Below, piece after piece: positions 15,617-24,101 of a stretch of 32,835 nt of DNA. A program made the translations under genes and the position numbers. Source of the stretch: Mucilaginibacter sp. (GTDB lineage: Bacteria; Bacteroidota; Bacteroidia; Sphingobacteriales; Sphingobacteriaceae). The notes below the pieces were generated by a model. It ran no database searches. It was not told where the DNA came from and saw only the letters and a list, made by a program, of their open reading frames with translations. The first letter of the stretch is position 1; each line of letters starts with the position of its first letter. The stretch spans positions 1 through 32,835 of the forward strand of contig NZ_JAQBOI010000040.1 in assembly GCF_028288105.1 (NCBI RefSeq), in the 5' to 3' direction.

Positions 15617-16696
15617 CGATGTTGCTATTTTGCTGATCTTACCGGCTATGGCTTCAAAAGAAAGCGTGTTTTTGAAATGATTTAACGTTAGTTGTCGCTT
15701 TTCTTCTACATCCATATGCAAAGTTTGGTTTAAGGCGGATAGCATGGCCTGTTCATTACCGGGCGGATATAAAATGCCGCAATTGCCATTATCTGTTATC
15801 ATCCTAAAAGAAAGAATATCGGTAACTACAGGTATGCACCCGCATGACATTGCCTCGCAAATAGCCGCGCCGCTACCTTCATAATGCGATCCCGAAACAA
15901 TAAAATCAACGCTATTGAACCAGTATAGCAGATCCTCATGTGATACCTTACCGATCAGCTTAATGGCATTGGTCTGTAAGGCTTTTATATCGTTTACAAG
16001 CTCATCGGTATGATATATCATATACAGCCGGGCGTCGGGGTTACTCTCTGTGAATGCTACAAAAGCTTTGACAACGGTTAACGGGTCTTTATTATCGTTG
16101 AGGCGGCCTACCCATAAAAAGGCCTTGTTGCCGCTAATGCCTGTCTTTTCGCGGGCAAGGTCTCTATCTATCGGGTAAAAAACAGAGGACACTTCCATCA
16201 CCTCGTATATTTTTGATGCATTGGCGAGGTTACCATTTGTTACCCATTCTGCACCCATAGCATATGATGCAAACAAGTAGGCATCTACACAGCGGTCGGC
16301 TAATTTTTGCAGGGTCTTTTTTAAGCCGGAGAAAGGCTTTTCCGCGTGATTCTGGACAATTATTTTCACACCTGGCCCCAGCAACAAACGCAGCTGAATA
16401 ACCTGTAAAGGGAAATGCAAGCCTTGAATAAACACCACATCGGGTTTTAATCGCTTTATGTATTGATGTAGCTTTAATGGAAAAAAACGTAAGGAGTTAC
16501 GCCCGAAACGTAGAAAACGGTAATCGGCACCATTGTTAAAAAACTGTCCTTCGTAGTTTATTTGTTCAATACTTATTACTTCATTAGTTTGGCTTAATGC
16601 TTCTAAAATTCCGCTATATGCATTAATGCGTTTTAGCCATGCCTGCGGCTGGCTAAACTCTTCGGTATACACATAACTGGCAAAAACAAACCTCAT
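15611..16696 (-). CDS. Glycosyltransferase family 4 protein
   Basis: 361 aa GT-B enzyme. Visible: FLWVGRLNDNKDP (193-205) with the phosphate-binding Arg198 and Lys203, and E-x7-E as E273-GSGAAIC-E281 followed by AMSCGCIPVVTD. The N-terminal domain starts MRFVFASYVYTEEFSQPQAW; FIQGLHFPLQVI and IVQNHAEKPF are typical acceptor-side strands. Donor and acceptor are unknown. It is the last gene of the five-gene minus-strand block that begins at 20538, lying 2 bp after the GNAT gene, and is therefore probably cotranscribed with the deacetylase and amidohydrolase. Its stop overlaps the stop region of the gene on the other strand. Confidence 0.9.
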   Translation of the reverse strand: MRFVFASYVYTEEFSQPQAWLKRINAYSGILEALSQTNEVISIEQINYEGQFFNNGADYRFLRFGRNSLRFFPLKLHQYIKRLKPDVVFIQGLHFPLQVIQLRLLLGPGVKIIVQNHAEKPFSGLKKTLQKLADRCVDAYLFASYAMGAEWVTNGNLANASKIYEVMEVSSVFYPIDRDLAREKTGISGNKAFLWVGRLNDNKDPLTVVKAFVAFTESNPDARLYMIYHTDELVNDIKALQTNAIKLIGKVSHEDLLYWFNSVDFIVSGSHYEGSGAAICEAMSCGCIPVVTDILSFRMITDNGNCGILYPPGNEQAMLSALNQTLHMDVEEKRQLTLNHFKNTLSFEAIAGKISKIATSL

Positions 16697-16698
16697 TT

Positions 16699-17652
16699 TT
16701 AAAAAATATCTATATCAGCAAAAGTGAATTTTAACTTATCAGGTGTTATCCCCGATCCCAGATCTTTGATCATCACCGGGAATGCAGGTACAGGTTGATA
16801 GTGCTTTTTGAGCGCCGCATGCAGGGCTGTATTTGGGCTTGCCTGAAACTGCAATGCATTTAAACCCAGCTTGCGCGATAGTTTTACCAGATCGTTTAAA
16901 ACATTCTCTGCATTATTCTCAAACCCTATCATATCGCCAATAACAAACCTGTCCTGAATTTTAAACCAGACCAACGCACCGCTAATTTGAATGGTGAAGG
17001 TATCGTTATAGCTTTTGTATTGCAGGTACTTATCATCACGGTACACTCCGTTAAAAAAATTAGGGATGCCTTTTTGAGACAGTTGGTAACGCCTTAATAC
17101 TTTTTTATAGTAACTATTATACAGGTTTCTAAACAAACCGAGCTTTTTAACTATCCGTACTACCGGGATAGTTTTAACAGGCACTATGAAGCACTCCAGC
17201 GTATCAATTATTTGCCAACCGAGTTTTAAAAGCCCCGGCAGGGAGTTTTGATTTGGGAAACCATATATCAAACAAATGCCCTCTATTCGGCAAAGTTCGA
17301 ATGTTAGGTTGGCCAGTATAATAAATAACCCTTTGTTGCGATGTGCAGGGTGGGTCATGGTATCGGCAGACTGCGCGGCTAAAATCAATCTGTTATCATA
17401 TTGTATAAAACAGGGGATAACACCATAATATGCTACGGGCAAGCCGCTATCATTATAAGCCAGATAGCCGGTATACATAACCCCCGTGTAGGCTGTATTA
17501 TACTTGCGGGTGTAGTATTCTACAGGTATTTTTTTATCATAAACGGCCTCGTATAACTGTGCCACGTGCCCTAACCGGGCAGCGTTTATCCGCTCGAAAC
17601 GATAGGGAGTATCGCTTTGGTGGTTAATAATATTTGCCCCTGATATTTGCAT
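16699..17652 (-). CDS. GNAT-family N-acetyltransferase
   Basis: 317 aa. The first 140 residues carry a GNAT fold: helix LGHVAQLYEAVYDKKI, the beta-4 segment RLILAAQSADTMTHP and the acetyl-CoA pyrophosphate loop PAHRNKGLF (about 102-110; R/Q-x-x-G/A type). The following half (about 190-317) looks like a second, degenerate GNAT-like domain, as in the tandem Acetyltransf_9-type proteins found in polysaccharide loci. It would transfer an acyl group from CoA to an amine, plausibly an amino-sugar or the product of the adjacent deacetylase. Its start overlaps the end of the deacetylase gene by 29 bp, a strong sign of coupling. Confidence 0.82.
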   Translation of the reverse strand: MQISGANIINHQSDTPYRFERINAARLGHVAQLYEAVYDKKIPVEYYTRKYNTAYTGVMYTGYLAYNDSGLPVAYYGVIPCFIQYDNRLILAAQSADTMTHPAHRNKGLFIILANLTFELCRIEGICLIYGFPNQNSLPGLLKLGWQIIDTLECFIVPVKTIPVVRIVKKLGLFRNLYNSYYKKVLRRYQLSQKGIPNFFNGVYRDDKYLQYKSYNDTFTIQISGALVWFKIQDRFVIGDMIGFENNAENVLNDLVKLSRKLGLNALQFQASPNTALHAALKKHYQPVPAFPVMIKDLGSGITPDKLKFTFADIDIF

Positions 17653-18628
17653 ACATTTGGTTTGCGGTTGATATAAAAGGGTTTATAGTTAGCCGTTCGC
17701 GCAGGGCTGGGTCGGCGTGGTGTTGCGGGCTGTTAAAGTCGGTAGCAAGCAATTGTTCATACCCGGCAGTCTTGGATAACGCGGCAACCTCTTCATTGTA
17801 TGATCCATAAGGGAAGGCTATGCTATTAACTTCGGTACCGGTAATTTTTTCCAGATAATATTTTGATTGTGTAAGTTCTTGCGCGGCTTCACCGGCACTA
17901 ATATTGCACAGGTCGTTATGGTAATAACCGTGCGAGCCTACGCTTGCATACGGCGAGGCGGCTAATTCTCTTATCTGCTCTGCTGTCATTTGCTGCCAGT
18001 AATCTTTAATGGTTGTTTCCTCCCGAAATCCCGTGAGGATATCTAATAAATTGATAAGCCCGGCTTTTTTATCAAAACCGGTTTTACGCAATTTATCGTT
18101 AAGGCTTACACCATCGGCGCCTATGTATTTGTTATAACGGCTTTTATAATATAACTCATTATCAAATTCAAACTTTACAGGGCCAAGCCGGCCTGCAATG
18201 CTTAGCAGATCGTTCCAAAGTATATCATATTTAGTTGCGCCTATTGCTGTAACAAAAAAGGTTGCCGGTATTTTGTATTTTGCTAACAAGGGCAGGGCAT
18301 AGTGGTAGTTATTGGCGAAGCCATCATCAAAAGTAAGGCATATGTTAAACCTATCTGTACTAAAACGCCCGGCGTAATAATCGGCCAATGAAACAACATT
18401 GAAATGCTTTTTGTAGGCTTTAAGATGTTCCTCAAATCTTTTTTGGGTGATGAATAAGGTGTTAAACCGGGTTGGGTTATCCAGGCAGATGCCATGATAA
18501 ACGATGATGCGGCTGCCACGGGCATATTGATAAGTGCTTTTATCAGCTCCTGCAAAGTGTAATAGATCGCCAAATAAATTGAGCGCTTTACGGGAGGCCC
18601 TGCTGTATATTTTTCTGGCGACGCTCAT
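17624..18628 (-). CDS. Polysaccharide deacetylase family protein (NodB domain)
   Basis: 334 aa. NodB-homology motifs in order: motif 1 LTFDDGFANNY with D101-D102; motif 2 as SHGYYH with metal ligands H233 and H237, displaced by an insert of about 100 residues between motifs 1 and 2; then the motif-3-like FPYGSYNEE. No signal peptide or membrane segment is visible, so it probably acts in the cytoplasm on a lipid-linked or soluble acetylated sugar rather than on wall polymer. It removes N- or O-acetyl groups using a divalent metal. Together with the GNAT gene that overlaps its end, it suggests replacement of one acyl group by another on an amino sugar. It starts 3 bp after the amidohydrolase stop. 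Confidence 0.87.
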   Translation of the reverse strand: MSVARKIYSRASRKALNLFGDLLHFAGADKSTYQYARGSRIIVYHGICLDNPTRFNTLFITQKRFEEHLKAYKKHFNVVSLADYYAGRFSTDRFNICLTFDDGFANNYHYALPLLAKYKIPATFFVTAIGATKYDILWNDLLSIAGRLGPVKFEFDNELYYKSRYNKYIGADGVSLNDKLRKTGFDKKAGLINLLDILTGFREETTIKDYWQQMTAEQIRELAASPYASVGSHGYYHNDLCNISAGEAAQELTQSKYYLEKITGTEVNSIAFPYGSYNEEVAALSKTAGYEQLLATDFNSPQHHADPALRERLTINPFISTANQMYANIRGKYY

Positions 18629-18631
18629 ATT

Positions 18632-19798
18632 TCAGGCTGCGGGTTCTGATGGGAAGTACACGGGCAATTCGGCATCGGGCTTATATTGCTTTATCTGGTT
18701 TATTAAACCGGTAATATCTCCCTGCACGTATTTAATGCTGTTGCCTATATATACCTTAGTAAAATTGCTTGTAGCTGCGCCGTTTAACTGGTGATAAAGC
18801 GATTCATCAAACAAGCGGATATTGCCTTTATGCATAACCAGCAATATATCATCGGGGTGCAGCTCAAAAAACGAGGTTAAGCCACTTTGTGCAGGCCCGG
18901 CTTTAGCAATAACAAGATCGGCATCCAAGCCCTCCTGTATGCTACCGCTGTTTAATTGCCAGGTTGCAGCAGCTTTTGTAGTGAGCGACTGGTATAGTTC
19001 ATTCTCGCTAAGTAGCTTGGTTTTTTGGGCTATGCGGATATGTTCCCAGATATCCCAGCTACCGGTAAGGGTAGAGTCGGTCCCGAATAAAATTTCGGTG
19101 TATTTTTTTAAGTGGTTAACCGGGGCGGTTACACCCAACAAGAAGTAGTTTGATGCCGGGCACCATACTATAGCTTTAAATGATTTTGCCTGCGTTGGGG
19201 TAAGCGCTACGCCATGTATGCCTATCAGTTTGCGGGCAAGCAGGTTCCAATGGATCAGTTCGTTAATCTCATGTCGGGTGGCTTCATTTGTGCCCTCGCC
19301 AATATGTATTATTGCCGGTTTGTTAATTTTAAGCGGATTGTTTAGCCTCTTCCTCCACTTTTTTTCAAACTTAACGGAGTGGATGCTTTGGGCTTTTTCA
19401 TAAATGTTGATGAGCGGATCTGTAATGCCCAATTTTTTACCATGATTAACAACCGTGGTAACGCCGCACAACAGGTTTTTATACATGCCCCAACGCTCGC
19501 GTAGTGTTATGGGGATACTTAAAACAGATGCAATTTCCAAAGGATAAGTTTCATGGATGTATTTGCCCCATTCGGTATAGCTGTTATAGGTTTTGTTGCC
19601 TAAACGCGGGAAAAGGTTAAAATCGAGATGATCATGTGAATTAATAAGACCCGGAAACACAATGGCATTGGTGAATATAAGATGCGGGACGCTATTGTTA
19701 GCAAAGAGAGCATCCGAGATCTGCGCTATCCTTCCATCGCTAACTTTAATGCTCACCTGCTTATCACTATCTGCTATGCGTACGTTATTCAGTATCAT
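18632..19798 (-). CDS. Amidohydrolase superfamily protein (chlorohydrolase/deaminase-like)
   Basis: 388 aa. The TIM-barrel amidohydrolase signature is intact: HxH as H55-D-H57 in NSHDHLDFN, a His in VVNHGKKL, the H-x-GEGT segment ([14 protein letters not shown]), His in IGIHGVAL and the metal Asp in FGTDSTLTG; a small flanking beta domain is made from both ends ([10 protein letters not shown]... and [10 protein letters not shown]). This pattern belongs to the cytosine-deaminase/TrzN-like group that hydrolyses C-N bonds of amines, amides or N-heterocycles. Its place between a methyltransferase (4-bp ATGA overlap) and a deacetylase implies a biosynthetic step in the same pathway, an unusual setting for this family. 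The substrate is unknown. Confidence 0.85.
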   Translation of the reverse strand: MILNNVRIADSDKQVSIKVSDGRIAQISDALFANNSVPHLIFTNAIVFPGLINSHDHLDFNLFPRLGNKTYNSYTEWGKYIHETYPLEIASVLSIPITLRERWGMYKNLLCGVTTVVNHGKKLGITDPLINIYEKAQSIHSVKFEKKWRKRLNNPLKINKPAIIHIGEGTNEATRHEINELIHWNLLARKLIGIHGVALTPTQAKSFKAIVWCPASNYFLLGVTAPVNHLKKYTEILFGTDSTLTGSWDIWEHIRIAQKTKLLSENELYQSLTTKAAATWQLNSGSIQEGLDADLVIAKAGPAQSGLTSFFELHPDDILLVMHKGNIRLFDESLYHQLNGAATSNFTKVYIGNSIKYVQGDITGLINQIKQYKPDAELPVYFPSEPAA

Positions 19799-20538
19799 CT
19801 CCCTCTTCTTAAATGCATCCCATAAATAATGGGGAAACCCTGGTAACTTTCGTATACATGCAGGGCATTTTGGCTGGCATAATAATGCTTTACTGTTTCG
19901 TCTATCTTTACTTCTTCCTTAGCAACAATAGTGAAATTGTTTTTTAGCAGTATCTCTTTAATGGTATCTACTAAATGCACATAATTTTGCACCGCAATAT
20001 GTGTGTTGTGATACTTAAATGTCCGTTTGCCGCCAAAAGCCAATGTATGCGGATGAAAATCGGTTATAATAATATCACCATCAGCTTTTAGAATCCGGCA
20101 CCAGGCCTCTAAAGCCTCTTCTATATACTTGATATGTGCAACCGTAAGGGTTGATACTATAGCATCGTAGCTTTGTGATGGCACATCTGTAAAAAGGTTA
20201 TCTGTTATCTGGTAGGTTTTAGCCTCCGGGAATTTCTGCTCTAAACGTTTAAGCATCCCGGCAGATACATCAAAACCGGTTAATGATTTGGGCTGATGTT
20301 TAAAAAGTTTAGCCCAATGCCGGCCGGTACCACAGCCAATATCAGCCACATCTTTACCGGATAGATCAATACCCTGCAATAATTTAGTGAACAGGGTTTC
20401 ATCCAGGTCAAGCATTAAATTACCTGGTTGCTCATCATAATTCACCGACCAGATATCATAGGCCTCTACCGATCCTTTTTCTTTTACGGGCGACGAAAAA
20501 AAATGCCGTTTAACATAATTTTTAAGCGTTTGTATCAC
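19795..20538 (-). CDS. Class I SAM-dependent methyltransferase
   Basis: 247 aa, starting with GTG at 20538 (no suitable ATG). SAM-binding motif I is [11 protein letters not shown], motif [13 protein letters not shown], and the post-motif region [11 protein letters not shown] followed by [15 protein letters not shown], a Methyltransf_11/25 pattern as in UbiE/small-molecule methylases. No membrane segment. It opens the minus-strand five-gene block; its stop overlaps the amidohydrolase start as ATGA. It faces the divergent radical SAM operon across a 258-bp gap. The substrate, presumably an intermediate of the local pathway, is unknown. Confidence 0.88.
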   Translation of the reverse strand: MIQTLKNYVKRHFFSSPVKEKGSVEAYDIWSVNYDEQPGNLMLDLDETLFTKLLQGIDLSGKDVADIGCGTGRHWAKLFKHQPKSLTGFDVSAGMLKRLEQKFPEAKTYQITDNLFTDVPSQSYDAIVSTLTVAHIKYIEEALEAWCRILKADGDIIITDFHPHTLAFGGKRTFKYHNTHIAVQNYVHLVDTIKEILLKNNFTIVAKEEVKIDETVKHYYASQNALHVYESYQGFPIIYGMHLRRGR

Positions 20539-20597
20539 AATGTGCAGGGGTTTAAATATGCTTATTTATAAAAGATTACGACAGGCTAACTGTAAAG

Positions 20598-20634
20598 GTT
20601 GCCCATGCGGTTTTTATTTATACCGGCAGGCAAC
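20598..20634 (-). other. Weak inverted repeat in the divergent gap, leader side of the methyltransferase block
   Basis: GTTGCC (20598-20603) and GGCAAC (20629-20634) pair, with a further CGG/CCG inside. It would lie in the leader of the minus-strand block, about 60 nt before its GTG start. The 258-bp gap 20539-20796 also holds the stronger leader hairpin described next; no perfect TAnnTTTG box for the minus direction was seen. Confidence 0.3.
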
Positions 20635-20690
20635 TGATGAACATTTGGCGGCGTATTTATAGTGTGACGATGATAAGTGAAAGGATAGAA

Positions 20691-20774
20691 TACATTTTAG
20701 TAATATGGGTTATCCCCCTTATGCAGGTTCAAACGGTGATGGATTCATTTCCATCACCAGGGGGATATTTTTTT
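20691..20774 (+). promoter_or_regulatory. Putative -7 box and compound leader hairpin with T-tract before the radical SAM operon
   Basis: TACATTTT (20691-20698) matches 7 of 8 positions of the -7 consensus. Just downstream an outer stem ATCCCCCT (20712-20719)/AGGGGGAT (20759-20766) encloses a 15-nt unpaired left strand and an inner perfect stem GGTGATGGA (20735-20743)/TCCATCACC (20750-20758) with 6-nt loop. The two stems stack on the 3' side with no gap, and a run of seven T follows (20768-20774). No gene reads into this from the left (the neighbour is divergent), so it is a leader element: an intrinsic terminator/attenuator or a small structured regulatory RNA 22 bp before the start codon. 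Confidence 0.65.
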
Positions 20775-20796
20775 GAATAAACGAACACTTAAGTGC

Positions 20797-22299
20797 ATGA
20801 ATAAAATACTGTTATTTAACCCTAAAAGCGCCGTAGCTAAACACCGTATCCCCAATTCTATTTTAAATATAGCTGCCTCGGTTGAGGGTAGGTACGAATG
20901 GGTAATTGTTGATGGCAACTGCGAGGAAGATCCCTTAAATAAGATAGAAGAGTACCTAAACACAGGCGAATATAAATACCTCGGCTTTACGGTTATGCCC
21001 GGTCCACAGTTAAAGCAATCCATCCCTTTTTCAAAGGCTATAAAAAAGAAGTTCCCACATACTAAAATGATCTGGGGCGGATATTTTCCATCAAGCCACC
21101 CAAAGGTGATATTGGAATCGGGCTATGTAGATTTTATCATTAACGGTCCGGGCGATCACGCTTTTCCACAATTGATAGATGCATTGGAGTACGGCACGCC
21201 ATACGAGTTTATTAGGAACCTGATATACATGGCCGGTAGCGAGGTAGTTAAAACCGCCAAGGAAGATCTGATGGATCAGGACTCGTTGCCCACCTTGCCT
21301 TATAACAAGCTGGATATTTTCTATTCCATAGCAAACAGATACCTGGGCAAAACCTATTTGGGTAATAAAACCGTGGCCTATCATTCCAGCATTGGCTGCC
21401 CGTTCACCTGCTCGTTTTGCGCGGTAGTGCCTATATATGAAGCCAGATGGAAAGCCAAATCGGCCCAAACGGTTTATAATGATATCAAGTACATCAAAGA
21501 CAAATGGGGAGCCGATGCTATAGAATTTCACGACAATAACTTCTTTGTATCCGAAAAACGGACGGTGGAGTTTGCCAAACTGATAAAGCCCGAAAATATG
21601 TCGTGGTGGGGGATGGCACGTATTGATACCATGGATAAATTCAGCGATGCATCGCTGGCCTTGATAAGGGAGGCGGGCTGTAAGATCATATTTTTTGGCG
21701 CGGAAAGCGGTAATAACCTTATCCTCGAACAGTTAGACAAAGGTGGTACCCAAACCGGCGAGCAGATTATCAGGTTTGCGGAGCGCTTAAAGAAATTTGA
21801 CATTATCCCCGAATATTCTTTTGTACTGGGTACACCGGCACCTACACCCGAGCAGGTGCAAGCGCAGATAGATTTTGAAATAGATTTCATCAAAAAAATA
21901 AAACACGTTAACCCACGTACCGAAATTGTGCTGTACACCTATAGCCCCGTACCAACCGAGGGTTCAACTTTATATAAGCAGGTGCAGTCGCTTGGGTTTA
22001 AATACCCGAAGGTATTGGAAGACTGGATAAGCCCGGCGTGGGAAAGCTTTGATCTGCGGAAAAACCCGCTTACCCCATGGCTTACATCCGAGATGATAGA
22101 TAAGATAAGGAATTTTGAAATAGTGCTGAACGGGGTTTACCCAACAGTTACAGATATAAGGCTAAACACTTTAAAAAGGAGGGCTATTAAGCTGGTATCA
22201 ACCTTGCGATACAAAATAGATCTATATAAATATCCGTACGAAATTAAGTTGCTGCAAAGGGTTTGGCGTTACAGGCAGCCCGAAATACAAGGTTTTTAA
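20797..22299 (+). CDS. Radical SAM protein with N-terminal B12-binding-like domain (1)
   Basis: 500 aa from the ATG at 20797; a TTG 24 bp upstream would abut the T-tract and is unlikely. Residues about 1-150 fit a cobalamin-binding fold (WGGYFPSSHP, VDFIINGPGDHAFPQLI), but the position of the lower-ligand DxHxxG reads VDGNCEED, so the His is missing. The radical SAM core follows with C201-x3-C205-x2-C208 in GCPFTCSFC, then FHDNNF, GAESG and EYSFVLGTP. A C-terminal helical region of about 120 residues ends the protein. Family members include class B methylases of unactivated carbon and hopanoid- or phosphonate-modifying enzymes. It leads the five-gene operon and ends in a TAATG stop-start overlap with the next gene. 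Confidence 0.88.
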   Translation: MNKILLFNPKSAVAKHRIPNSILNIAASVEGRYEWVIVDGNCEEDPLNKIEEYLNTGEYKYLGFTVMPGPQLKQSIPFSKAIKKKFPHTKMIWGGYFPSSHPKVILESGYVDFIINGPGDHAFPQLIDALEYGTPYEFIRNLIYMAGSEVVKTAKEDLMDQDSLPTLPYNKLDIFYSIANRYLGKTYLGNKTVAYHSSIGCPFTCSFCAVVPIYEARWKAKSAQTVYNDIKYIKDKWGADAIEFHDNNFFVSEKRTVEFAKLIKPENMSWWGMARIDTMDKFSDASLALIREAGCKIIFFGAESGNNLILEQLDKGGTQTGEQIIRFAERLKKFDIIPEYSFVLGTPAPTPEQVQAQIDFEIDFIKKIKHVNPRTEIVLYTYSPVPTEGSTLYKQVQSLGFKYPKVLEDWISPAWESFDLRKNPLTPWLTSEMIDKIRNFEIVLNGVYPTVTDIRLNTLKRRAIKLVSTLRYKIDLYKYPYEIKLLQRVWRYRQPEIQGF

Positions 22300-23042
22300 T
22301 GAATACACACTTTGATGATAGCGCAATATTACCAGCCCAAACTTTTGAAAAAGAGTTTGGGCATTTGTACATTAAGGTAAGGCAGTGCGAGCAAAGGCTT
22401 TATACCGATGAACAACTGCGGCAACTGCCGTATATTGATCCGTCGCATATTCATCATAAGGAGTGGAAGATAAGAAAGCGATCTGCAGAGCGATTGGTGA
22501 ATTACCTAAGCAAAAAGAAAAAGCCTTTAAACATACTGGAAATTGGTTGCGGAAATGGCTGGCTTTCGGCAAAATTAGCTAAAATAAAAGGCGCTATTGT
22601 AACCGGTCTGGATGTTAACGAGTTTGAAATAAAGCAGGCTAAAAGGGTGTTTAACAAGATCAACCTGCGGTTTTTTTGCGATGAATTTGATGCCGAAAAG
22701 TTTAAGTCAGTAAGCTTCGATATTGTTGTATTCGCGGCATCAGTACAGTATTTTAATCCGATGAGGGATATATTGGATAAAGCTTTGTCCAATCTCAATC
22801 CATTAGACGAGATCCATATAATAGACACCAACTTTTATACACCATTAAACGTGGCTGGCGCCGCGCAACGAACGCTGGAACATTATACAAAAATGGGTTA
22901 CCCGGATCTGGCCAAATATTATTTTCATCACAGGTTGGATGACCTGCAGGGTTATAAGTACAAAGTATTATCCAATCCAAACAGCATTATAAATCGGCTG
23001 CGAAAGGATAGTCCGTTTTATTGGGTCCGCATTAATAAATAA
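22299..23042 (+). CDS. Class I SAM-dependent methyltransferase
   Basis: 247 aa from the ATG at 22299, which shares one base with the preceding TAA; the frame is open farther upstream, but only inside the previous gene. An N-terminal helical extension (about 1-70, with YIDPSHIHHKEW) precedes SAM motif I ILEIGCGNGWLS, motif II VTGLDVNEFE, and FDIVVFAASVQYF at motif IV. The C-terminal part (about 175-247) contains several aromatic residues and FHHRLDDLQGYKY, with no recognised domain. It sits between two radical SAM genes, so it probably acts on the same product. Methyl acceptor unknown. Confidence 0.87.
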   Translation: MNTHFDDSAILPAQTFEKEFGHLYIKVRQCEQRLYTDEQLRQLPYIDPSHIHHKEWKIRKRSAERLVNYLSKKKKPLNILEIGCGNGWLSAKLAKIKGAIVTGLDVNEFEIKQAKRVFNKINLRFFCDEFDAEKFKSVSFDIVVFAASVQYFNPMRDILDKALSNLNPLDEIHIIDTNFYTPLNVAGAAQRTLEHYTKMGYPDLAKYYFHHRLDDLQGYKYKVLSNPNSIINRLRKDSPFYWVRINK

Positions 23043-23046
23043 TAAC

Positions 23047-24093
23047 ATGGCCGGGCAATCAATATATCATACTTATCAGCGATATCGCACCTTGCAAACG
23101 CATAAAATATCGGCGCTGCCTATCGTTATTTTAATGCCCCACAGCGCTTGTAATTGCCGCTGTGTAATGTGCGATATATGGAAGGATAACAAAAACCTGA
23201 AACAGCTCACCGAGCATGATATAACCGGTTTACTAACCGCCCTTAAAAAGTTCGGTACCAGGCAGGTGCTCATGTCGGGAGGGGAGGCGTTATTGAATAT
23301 CAACTTTTTTGGCCTGTGCCGCATCCTTAAAAAACATGATATAAAGATCACCCTGCTCTCTACGGGTTTATCAATAAAGAGAAATGCAAGCCAGATACTG
23401 GAATATGTTGATGATTTGATCGTGTCACTAGACGGCGACCAGCCCCTGCATGATGCCATCCGCGATATCCCCGGCGCGTTTAATAAACTGAAAGAAGGGG
23501 TAGAGCATATCCGCTCCATCAACCCAAATTACCGGATCACCGCGCGCACGGTTATTCACCGTTTAAATTTTAGGAACTGGCCGGCTATTATTGAGGCTGC
23601 AAGGGCAATGAGCATTAACCAGGTGAGCTTTTTACCTGCCGATGTAAGCAGCCACGCCTTTAACCGCCAAACTGCCTGGGCCGAACCCAAACAGCACGAG
23701 ATCCTGCCAGCAGAAAATGAACTGGGTGATCTGCAGCAGGTAATAGACCTGATAACTGCCAATGAAAGCGATTTTACGGGTCGCTTTATAGCCGAATCCA
23801 AATCGAAAATTCAGGATATATACCGCTACTATGCGGCCTTTTACGGATTGAACGATTTTCCGTTTAAAAAATGTAATGCTCCGTGGGTATCAGCAGTTAT
23901 TGAGGCGGATGGCAGCGTAAGGCCATGCTTTTTCCACGAGGCTATTGGTAATATCAAGGACAACGAGTTTGCCGATATTTTGAACAGCAAAGGGGCAATT
24001 GATTTCCGCAGATCGTTAAATATGGGTACCAATGCTACCTGTGTTAAATGTGTATGCTCGCTTAATTTATCGCCGCTAACGCGGCTTAATTAA
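23047..24093 (+). CDS. Radical SAM protein with SPASM/Twitch-like C-terminal cysteines
   Basis: 348 aa. The 4Fe-4S site is C35-x3-C39-x2-C42 in ACNCRCVMCDIW, with an extra Cys37. The core continues with VLMSGGEALLN (the GGE motif binding the SAM amino group) and LIVSLDGDQPLHDAIR. The C-terminal part has further cysteines, KKCNAPWVS, VRPCFFHEAIGNI and TCVKCVC, the pattern of an auxiliary iron-sulfur cluster domain as in SPASM/Twitch enzymes (peptide, sugar or cofactor modification). No B12 domain. No precursor-peptide gene was noticed next to it, arguing against a peptide maturase; a sugar or lipid head group is more likely from context. It lies 4 bp after one methyltransferase and 8 bp before the next radical SAM gene. 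Confidence 0.88.
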   Translation: MAGQSIYHTYQRYRTLQTHKISALPIVILMPHSACNCRCVMCDIWKDNKNLKQLTEHDITGLLTALKKFGTRQVLMSGGEALLNINFFGLCRILKKHDIKITLLSTGLSIKRNASQILEYVDDLIVSLDGDQPLHDAIRDIPGAFNKLKEGVEHIRSINPNYRITARTVIHRLNFRNWPAIIEAARAMSINQVSFLPADVSSHAFNRQTAWAEPKQHEILPAENELGDLQQVIDLITANESDFTGRFIAESKSKIQDIYRYYAAFYGLNDFPFKKCNAPWVSAVIEADGSVRPCFFHEAIGNIKDNEFADILNSKGAIDFRRSLNMGTNATCVKCVCSLNLSPLTRLN

Positions 24094-24101
24094 TAAAACG
24101 T

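Noticed and set aside
20726-20734. GGTTCAAAC, resembling a tRNA T-arm
   Set aside because: No acceptor stem, D-arm or anticodon arm can be built around it; it is the unpaired strand of the leader hairpin.
21091-21938. Two minus-strand open frames (146 and 136 codons) opposite the first radical SAM gene
   Set aside because: The + strand protein is continuous with conserved motifs; the antisense frames have no recognisable domains.
23047-24093. Radical SAM peptide maturase (RiPP system)
   Set aside because: No small precursor-like gene was noticed in the adjacent gaps, which are 4 and 8 bp, and no leader-peptide-binding domain is apparent.
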